Source: Fistulifera solaris (Eukaryota; Bacillariophyta; Bacillariophyceae; Naviculales; Stauroneidaceae). From it: a stretch of DNA of 64,000 nt. The stretch lies in NCBI GenBank assembly GCA_030295235.1, contig AP026135.1, positions 186,001 to 250,000 of the forward strand. The letters are read 5' to 3'. How positions within the stretch are numbered: position 1 is the first letter of the stretch; the number at the start of each line of letters is the position of its first letter. Position numbers and translations under genes: made by a program. Positions 56,654-64,000 of the stretch are shown here, in pieces. A model generated the notes under the pieces. That model was given only the letters and a program-made list of their open reading frames with translations, made no database searches and was not told the DNA's origin.

Positions 56654-57093
56654 TGTCAAGAGAAAGATTTATTCGTACAAGGAGATGGTTGGGAATGTGC
56701 AAATAATGATAGAATAACAACGACACCTAGTGCATTGTATAGCAACTGCACAAATCAGCGGCCGTTGTGCGGTGTTTTGAAAACCCCTCAAGTCTTCAAA
56801 AATGCTCGCTGTGTGTATAAGGTTACCAGGTTGGTACGGTAGGGGGACAGACGCGGCGAAGTTGAGTAACGCAAAATGCAATGTGCAATGTAGATGTACA
56901 CAAGGACCTATAATATGGATGTACAGGTACGGTACCGGCGTACAAAGTACAGACGACAATGACGGCATTCGGCGACATAGTTGTTTTCTCGTCTTCATAC
57001 TGGTATTTTTTTTCATTCATTTTACTTCGCGTTGTCATTCATTACTACTTGTTTGTTTCTTTTCTTCGTACCTGGTATTATATTCCTTCCAAC
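56654..57093. promoter_or_regulatory. Divergent promoter region AP-3 beta/PITH with GTAC palindromes
   Basis: 440 bp between divergent starts. GTACAGGTACGGTACCGGCG at 56921-56940, followed by TACAAAGTAC, is a third dense GTAC cluster like those at 34.9 and 49.9 kb. Also CGTACCTGGTA just before the PITH start. Confidence 0.45.
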
Positions 57094-57783
57094 ATGGCCG
57101 AATTATTTCCGCAAGCAGCAGCAGCAGCAACAACAACAACAACAAATAACGAACCTACCGACGACGGCAAAGTGGTGAATTTGAATGCCAAAATTTGTAT
57201 GGCCGAATGTTACGCCCGCAATGAATCCAAGAGTTTTCCCATGTCCAATTTGTTCATCGGAGACAGTCGTTTGGGATGTAAAAGTGACGCCGATGAACAA
57301 CTCATTCTGCATATTGCCTTTGATGAATTTGTTAAAGTGAAAGAAATCAAATTGACCGAATTCAATCAAGGGTTGGAACCCGAAAACAATCCTTCCAAAA
57401 TTCATATCTTTGTCAATCGCGATAATCTAGGATTTGGTACGTGAAACAAAAAGCAACGAAACAAGTAGAGAAGATTTTTATTCTTTTTCTCGCTCAACAC
57501 CCTTGTTTTTTTTTTTGTTTTTTTTTGATTTGTTTTCTTTCTCCAGAGGACTGTGATGATGTCGATCCGACGCAAACGTTGCATTTGACGACGGAACAAT
57601 TGAAAGAACACGCGGCACCGATTCCCCCTCCAATTTGTCAAATATCAACGGGTCAAAAGTATGACACTCTTTATTGAAGACAATCAGGGTGGGGATGTTA
57701 CCGCTTTGGGTGGCTTGAAATTTTACGGAAGACCCGTGGTATCGACCAACATGTCGGAATTCAAAAAGAATCCTCAAGAATAA
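57094..57783 (+). CDS. PITH-domain protein (TXNL1 C-terminal-like)
   Basis: PITH is the proteasome-interacting domain of thioredoxin-like 1. Exon 1 57094-57436, intron 110 nt (GTACGT...CTCCAG, T-rich), exon 2 57547-57783; about 192 residues. After an Ala/Thr run encoded by CAG/CAA repeats, the domain shows NLNAKICMAECYARNE, DEQLILHIAFDEFVKVKEIK, NPSKIHIFVNRDNLGFEDCD, DPTQTLHLT and, in the second half of exon 2, LFIEDNQGGDVTALGGLKFY followed by GRPV, all matching PITH. No thioredoxin domain is attached, as in PITHD1. Exon 2 changes frame at the C-run 57624-57628 (five instead of four), beyond which homology continues to TAA 57781. Starts at MAELFPQ; the longer upstream frame is not supported. 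Confidence 0.9.
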
Positions 57784-57875
57784 TAAGGAAAGAATAAATA
57801 CAACATGAACAAAAACGAAGGGGGACTTTCTAGAAAATCAGTTATGATGCTTAAAACGGCGGTATGATTCAATAT

Positions 57876-59351
57876 TTATCTGTTTGCCACGACAAAAGCT
57901 GCCGCGACGGGTAAATGATCGGATGGTTCGTGTTCGTTCGGGCAAGCAACCTCGGATCGGAAATGCATCACCGCCGTCGGCTGAATCGCCGAGGAACCAT
58001 AAATGCGATCGTAACGACTTTGAAAGACACCGGCATCCGGCAGTGGTTCTCCGAGGACCGCCAAGTCGTAGGCAATACCCCAAAATTTACCTCCTTTCAA
58101 TTCATTCTCGTATACATGTCGAAACCCTTCCAATGTTAGATATCCGTTCACTGGAAGAGTGATTCGTGTCGGACCCTCGGAAGCTTCATCCTTCCCTTCA
58201 GCACTTTCGGTCCACCCCATTTGTCGCGCGGCTTCACGAAACTCGCTCCCTCGACCAACTTGCCCGTTAATTGCAATCAACCACCGTTCGACGTCCTGTA
58301 CATTCATCACGCGTTCGTCCGCTTCGACTCTGTGATGTGTCGCATATCGATCAAAAATACGTTCCAATCGCTGCAACACATCTTCGGTGAATTGGGGTTG
58401 TTCGTACGCGGATCCATGTTCCACCAACAAAGAAATGAGTTCGGATACCACCAATGTCGGTGGTGCGTTTTCCATTTCGTAAAACACATCCCGGAGGGGT
58501 GGCTGAAACGGCAATCCTTTGCGGGAGGAAACCACCGGAGCCCCATCTTCGATAAACGATTCATCTACGAAACCATCCTCTAAGAAACGAATGGCGGCAC
58601 ATTCTTGTCCCCCATTAAAATCACCGCACACAATCACTTTCGCATTCTTCTCGGCCTCAACTTCTATCCAAACCGGAAAGCCCAAGATTCATAAGCACAT
58701 TCCGTCAACCGAGATCACAGAAAAGTCGATCGACAAATCCCTCACCTTGTAATTTCTTGGCCAGCGTGATCACAGCTTTGGTACCTTCATGTATTTGTCG
58801 GACCCGTCGTCGAGCTTCCGCCCCCGCTTGCAAATGACAGTTCAACACATACCACATTATTTGTTCGTCGTCGCGTCGGAAGGCCGTCAAAAGGGTACGA
58901 TCTTTGTGGATGGCCGGTGCGACCAATTCACACCGTTTCCAAAATGTCGCCGGTCGGAATCGTCCCCGTTTGAAGATTTCTTTTCCCGTATAACCCAATT
59001 CTTCGGTCATGAAAGCAAAATCGTCGTCAAACGACAGTGGTGATACTTCTTGCAAGCACACCACATCGGCGTCTGAAGAAAAAAAAGATACTTTTGAGAG
59101 ACACGCTGGAACGTAGCTCTGTTATTGAGTCCGACGTACCCACCGCCGCAATCCGTTCTTTTTAGTAGTTGCTGTCGATACTCCCAATTGCAGAATGTAT
59201 TATTGTCCGATGGAGGATGGTACATTTTGTAATTCCACCATCCATCGACACTGTTGGGAAGTAACACATTGTAGGTCAAGACCGATAAAGAGGGTAGTTC
59301 CAGCGAAGTTGGCAGCAAAGCCGGACCCACCAGATGTTGTACGATAGTCAT
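57876..59351 (-). CDS. EEP-family nuclease/phosphatase with EF-hand-like insert
   Basis: Endonuclease/exonuclease/phosphatase fold (CCR4/nocturnin/angel type), about 440 residues. Exons 59351-59144, 59072-58746, 58663-57876; introns 71 nt (GTGGGT...TTCAG) and 82 nt (GTGAGG...GGATAG). Catalytic landmarks: LTYNVLLPNS (Asn), ADVVCLQEVSP (metal-binding Glu), LNCHLQAG (His), VIVCGDFNGGQE (D-x-N) and, near the C-terminus, EPSDHLPVAAAF (SDH). Between DFN and SDH lies an insertion of about 150 residues with FTEDVLQRLERIFDRYATH, VMNVQDVERWLIAINGQVGR and LTLEGFRHVYENELKGG, resembling a pair of EF-hand or EF-hand-associated helices. The substrate (RNA, phosphoinositide or nucleotide) cannot be decided. 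Frame and splice phases are fully consistent. An in-frame ATG at 59447 is an alternative start. Confidence 0.85.
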
Positions 59352-59811
59352 ATGGTTGTGATATTTTACGTAGTATGAGACAATAGAAGAAGATAGACAA
59401 CAATAATGAATAAGTTGATGAGGAGTTGTTTGTTGTTGTAGGGGCATCTCGGTTTGCGCTAGGACGATTGGAATCCCGGTACGATCTTCTGATGTTCCTT
59501 GCCTTGCCTCCGGGTCTCTTCAACATCAACAAAGAACAAACGCGTCATTTGTGGTGCGACACTTTATAAAGTACAATGAGTACCGTCAAAGAAGATACCG
59601 AACGGCGAAAGATGCCCGCCGTGTCACGGAAATGCGGATAGCGGGCAGACTACTAGGGACTCAGCCAATATGGCCGCACGACCTAATGCGAATTCCGATC
59701 CCCAAATCGGAAGCATCCGAATGTAACCTCTTGGGCGAGGCCCAAGGGTCTTTGCACGATTTGGGTTGATCGTGAAGGCGTGAAAGGTTTGCAAGCAACG
59801 CGATACAAGAA
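59352..59811. other. Intergenic between EEP gene and the LTR element
   Basis: About 460 bp. One short plus-strand frame (59551-59769, Arg-rich) without recognised features. Nothing else supported. Confidence 0.45.
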
Positions 59812-62800
59812 TGTTAGAGCCACATACGTGAGCTCAGAATTTCAAGATAAAACAAGACCTAGTCCGATGGCAGTGACATTCTCGGCGGAACCATCACCCA
59901 GTGAGATTCCACCTTGTTCATTTGTCGGATTTGTAAAGGCTTCATAATATTGTTGTTTGGAAAACTTTGACTGTTTATCGTCTTAGCTCTACCAGATACT
60001 TCCTCTTCTGTTGTTGCTAAACGTAGCGACTTGGTTGACAGAATTTCTGTTTCTGTCCGTCGATACGTGAGAGGTTACGAGCCCAGATTCACACTATCTG
60101 GTACAGTCTTTGCAGTTGTTTGATACACGTGCCCTACTTACTCCTCTTTTGTCGCCTTTCGTTATTCGCGATATGTCTTCCGATAGCGAAACTGATGACA
60201 GGAAACCTCCTCCGGTGACCGCCGGTACTCGCCTCGCAGTTTCACCAAGCGCAAAAGTCGAAAAGGATGTTCAGGCCACTTTTCCGAGCCCGTTCTCGCG
60301 CCAAAGTTCGGCCTTGTTCAAGGTTCTATCCCAGCTATTGGTGGTCCTCCGGATGCAAACTTTACTCGCAGTGTTAACCTTGTGCCTGCGACGCCCTACT
60401 GCTTCCGAGATCCGAATCCTTATCAGCGCTGAGAAAAGTTTTAAGGATCGCATCGCCGGTCTCGACCCCAAGTTCAGTCCTACTGCGAATGACTACCGCC
60501 TTGTTGAGCTCGCTGGATGAAGCGCTCAACCATTGTATTACGCATGGTCTCGAGCACGCCGTTCTACATGAATGATCCTGCTGATCTCAGTCGTGTCATC
60601 GATCTCTTCGTGTACCATGGCAAGTTCACTTTCGACGGTCGCCAAGCATCTCGAAGACATGATCAAGTCCGGTGTCTTTGATCAGTACATGATCAACTCG
60701 CTAAGCGATTCGGCTGCTTTTCTGCTCAACTCGTTGGAGCTCCTTCCAGCGCATTCGTACTTCCTTGAGTTCCGGCCATGCGCGCTTTGGCCCTTTGGTT
60801 TGGATGAAAATCACCGAAGAAGTTCTTCCCAACGATTTCGGCCGTTGTCTCAGAGCTCGGAGAAGAGTTCACCAAGCGCACGTTGGTTGAAACTCCCGGT
60901 GAGAATGTTGCTGCTTGGGGCGAATGCGCAGATGGAGACTTTGCAGGAGTTGGAAGCTAATGACCAGCTCCCTCGCGACCACTTGATTATTTTGCAGCAG
61001 CAGCTGTGCAAATGTTCGGTCGGCTGCCCGTGTTCACTGGCACACGGTTAGCATCTCTCTCCGACTTTGTGCCGTCTCTCTGCCGGAAAGTCGAAGGAAG
61101 TTGCTGAAAGGATGAGCGGTTATACAAACTATCGCCGCATTCTCCATGAAGCTAAAGATTTCTACAGCACCCTTAAGGACGATTGGGGACCGGCTAAAGG
61201 AGTTGCTACTGATGTTAGTGCTAATACTGCGGCTATCAAGAGTCTCAAAGCCGAAGTTCAAGACCCTCAAGTCGAAATTCGAGTCGAACGGCACTAAAAC
61301 TGCCTCCCTCGAAGACCAAGGACAAGAAGGCGAACAAAGACAAGGCTGCTCCGAAGGCTGGCGGTGGTGATGGCGACAAGAAAAGCGGTGGTTCGACCGA
61401 AACTCGTTGGACTCGCATCGCCGAAGGACGGGCGAGCCCACCACCATGACCAAGTACGGCAAGACTTTCTATTATTGGCGCCCAAGTGCAAGCGTTGGAA
61501 CCAGACTCATGGAACCGACGAGCACAAGAGCAAAGAAGAGAAGCCCGCTGATGTTAAGCCCGCCCTCCTGCCGCTAATGTTGCTCAAGCTTGGACGGCAC
61601 CCTTGCAGTTCTGTTGGGGTTCCGACAGCGATTCGAATAGGAAATCGGCAGGGAAGGTGAACCTTCGATCGAGGTCCCTTCCTGAGCCTTTTGTCCATAT
61701 TTATCGGTCGTTTATTGTTGGAGCTTTTGCCGAAGCATTTTATTCTTTGCTGGTTGATTGTGGAGTGCTTTTCTTGGTGGCGTCATTTCCGTGTTGCTGC
61801 GACCATCTCGAAGTGGTTGCGTGCCCAAAGTGCCGCCCTCATCGTCGCTCTCTTGGTCTTCGGCCGCGATTCACGCCTTTGCCCGAGCGTCTCATCTCTC
61901 TCCCGTGTCGTTTCATGGTGCTTTCTTCGATCATGACGAGCATGTGGCGAGTGACGCTTACGCCGGCGCCCCCCGGTGTTGTTTATGGAGTCAACTTGGT
62001 GCCCGCCCTGGCATGGCTGCTACCAGTTTCATCCAAGTGATCGCAGCCGACGTTTGCCGACCTCCTGATCCTTCTTCATCTTCAAACGATTCGTCTTGTC
62101 AGCATGGTGAGGATGGTGTTTTTCGGCGTCGCAAGCAAAATCGTTTTGTCGGAAACTGCGAGAGGAGCAAACGCCGTCGAAGACTTCAAGCGATTCCTCG
62201 TTGGGCCTTGGAGCTTCCGGATATGATTGACAGCAATGGCCATTTGTGTACCGAGTCTTTAGATTTATCGTGTCCGCCGAACGGGCATCCTAAGCCTTGG
62301 AACCTACTGGACGACTCTCTTCTGTTTTGCTATCCCACTGGGCATTTCTTTCCAGAGGGAGCTGCTAGTGAAAGTGAGACGATGTTGCTTCGAGAGGGAG
62401 ATAATAGTGTAGACAACTCTAAAGCCTACTTTGCACCGTACGCGAAGCTGCCCCCGTCTATTTATGCCCTCCCTGCTTTGCATCAAGTGCATGTCGCTGG
62501 AAAGCCTACCATGGCGGATCTGTTTCCGGTTATTTGGGATACTGGAGCCACAGTTGCTGTTACTTTCGACCGTGCTGACTTCACGTCCTACACTCCGACT
62601 ACTGGCGATAAAGTTTTGTCTGGCTTTGCTGCAGGTTCTTCGATTGCCGGCACGGGCACTCTTGAGTGGACTGTTACTCTGTCCAACGGCAAGGGCTTTA
62701 CTTTTCGGATCCCTGGGCTACATGTGCCCGATGCCAATGTCCGACTCTTCAGCCCACAGTCCTACTGTCAATTGGTGAAGGCGCAACGTAACGACGAACC

Positions 62801-64000
62801 GCGTTTTTCAGGCGACTCGAGCCTCATTCATGTCGATCTGTTGGACGGCCACTTTCTTGATATTGTTTACTCTCCGGAAAACAACTTGCCTACTCTGGAG
62901 ATGTTCCGAAAACAATCTGTTGCTCTCAATGCTGCAAAGATTCAAACTGTGTGACCGCGGCTGAGAATCAAAACTTGAGTGAAGCACAGAAATTTCTTCT
63001 TCGCTTACATTTCCGATTTGTTCACCGAAGCATGAAAAATATTCAAGCCTTGCTCAAAACCGGCGCTCTCGGAAATTCTGCTGAAGTCAAAGCGGCGGCG
63101 TTGTGATATTCCCAAGTGCTGCTTGCATGTATGGAAAAGGAAAGCGCAAGTCGACTGGAGCAAAATTGACCGTCGATCGCCAATCCAAAGTTCTCTCGAA
63201 GGATATTTTAATTCCGGGCCAGAAGGTTTCAATGGATCACTTCTCTGTTTCAACGAGGGGACGTCTCTACTCTGGTTTCGGTGGTACCAAAGATGATGAG
63301 AAGTTCAAAGGCGGTGTGATTTTTGTCGATCATGCAAGTGGATTCGTGTACGTCGTTCACGTTTTGAATTTTACTGCTGGCGAGGCTTTGCGCCAAGTTG
63401 GAGTTCGAAAGTGCAATGGCTAATCACGGCATCACGGTGGTCCAATATCATACCGACAATGGCACGTTCACGGGCGCAGGAGTTCACAAAGCAAATTGAT
63501 ACGAACTACCAGTCGATGACTCTCAGTGGACCTGGTGCTCACCACCAAAATGCTGTTGCTGAGCGATCGGAAGTATTATATCTCTTGCACGCACCACGAT
63601 GCTACATGCTAAACTGCGTTGGCCGAAAGCGATTTCTTCGGATTTGTGGCCTCAGGCGATCGATTATGTCGTTCAAAATTTCAACTACGGACCCGGGCGA
63701 AAATAATTCATCTCCGGCTGATATGATCTTCAGAACAACGACCGATCGAAAAGTGTTTGCTGATATGCATGTATGGGGATCACCCGCGTATATTTTGAAC
63801 CCTCAATTGCAAGATGGGCACAAGATTCCAAAATTTGAACCTCGCTCGAGACGCGGGCGTTTTCTTGGGTTTGTCAAAGCGGCATGCATCGAATGTTCCT
63901 GTCGTTCTGAACCTAGAAACAAACCGGATTTCCGCGCAGTTCCATGTTGTTGTTGATGATTGGTTTGCCACTGTTTCGAATGTCGCTAATGAGGATGATT
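59812..64000 (+). mobile_element. Degraded CoDi-type Ty1/copia LTR retrotransposon, continuing beyond window
   Basis: Fossil element of the diatom copia (CoDi) group. TGTTAGAGCC at 59812 is a plausible 5' LTR start (copia LTRs begin TGTT); the LTR probably ends near 60.05-60.1 kb, but the partner LTR lies outside, so limits are tentative. Parts in order: gag-like region about 60.1-61.1 kb; pol with an aspartic protease around 62.5-62.8 kb (WDTGATVAVTF); integrase core region about 63.1-63.95 kb. Reverse transcriptase and RNase H would lie past 64.0 kb. The coding part is broken, with roughly five or more interruptions. Age is uncertain: without both LTRs it cannot be dated, and the window's apparent base-calling noise prevents using the interruptions as a clock. 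Confidence 0.88.

Noticed and set aside
1-64000. tRNA, rRNA, snoRNA or CRISPR elements
   Set aside because: Scanned by eye for T-loop, anticodon-arm and spaced direct-repeat patterns; none was convincing. Small structured RNAs in introns cannot be excluded without a covariance search.

Overview
The window is nuclear DNA of a eukaryotic alga, almost certainly a pennate diatom close to or identical with Phaeodactylum tricornutum (inference). The signs are two fucoxanthin/red-type light-harvesting (Lhcr-like) genes and a PAM68 gene whose presequences carry a diatom-like A|F cleavage site; one large GT48 1,3-beta-glucan (chrysolaminarin) synthase; compact genes with few, short GT-AG introns (about 60-260 nt); several protein families known to me mainly from diatoms; and a CoDi-type Ty1/copia element at the right end. 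No tRNA, rRNA or CRISPR array was seen.

Layout. 1-15 kb: 3' part of exocyst SEC15, DHHC palmitoyltransferase, glucan synthase, HAD phosphatase, ZNF706-like zinc finger, MAP65/PRC1/ASE1. 15-27 kb: ribosomal protein eL27, a single-TM microprotein, several diatom membrane or hypothetical proteins, a GT92-like glycosyltransferase, V-ATPase subunit B, PAM68-like plastid protein. 27-37 kb: RING protein, IPK1 inositol kinase, RNA polymerase I subunit RPA2, two Lhcr genes tail to tail. 37-46 kb: an unresolved locus and a gene-poor stretch, BCKDH E1-alpha, NDUFB3-like, UBA-UAS-UBX protein, MBD4-like DNA glycosylase. 46-52 kb: a 1,265-bp inverted duplication carrying two apparently identical copies of a tandem-repeat cysteine protein on either side of an auxilin-like J-protein gene. 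52-59.4 kb: bL34m, AP-3 beta, PITH protein, EEP nuclease/phosphatase with an EF-hand-like insert. 59.8-64 kb: a degraded copia element running off the window.

Two observations stand out. First, the inverted-repeat arms look identical while recognisable homology just outside them is strongly diverged, as expected if gene conversion keeps only the inner part homogeneous; recombination between the arms could also flip the 2.3-kb spacer and its gene. Second, at least 16 apparent one- or two-base indels, mostly at short homopolymers, break the frame of about ten otherwise conserved host genes. Conserved protein sequence resumes in another frame immediately after each, so consensus error (for example from an unpolished long-read assembly) is more likely than pseudogenisation. 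Coordinates of affected genes are therefore given as whole spans.

The genes are mostly independent housekeeping and organelle genes rather than an operon-like system. Many are divergently paired with 0.3-0.7 kb shared upstream regions, several of which hold GTAC-rich palindromes.
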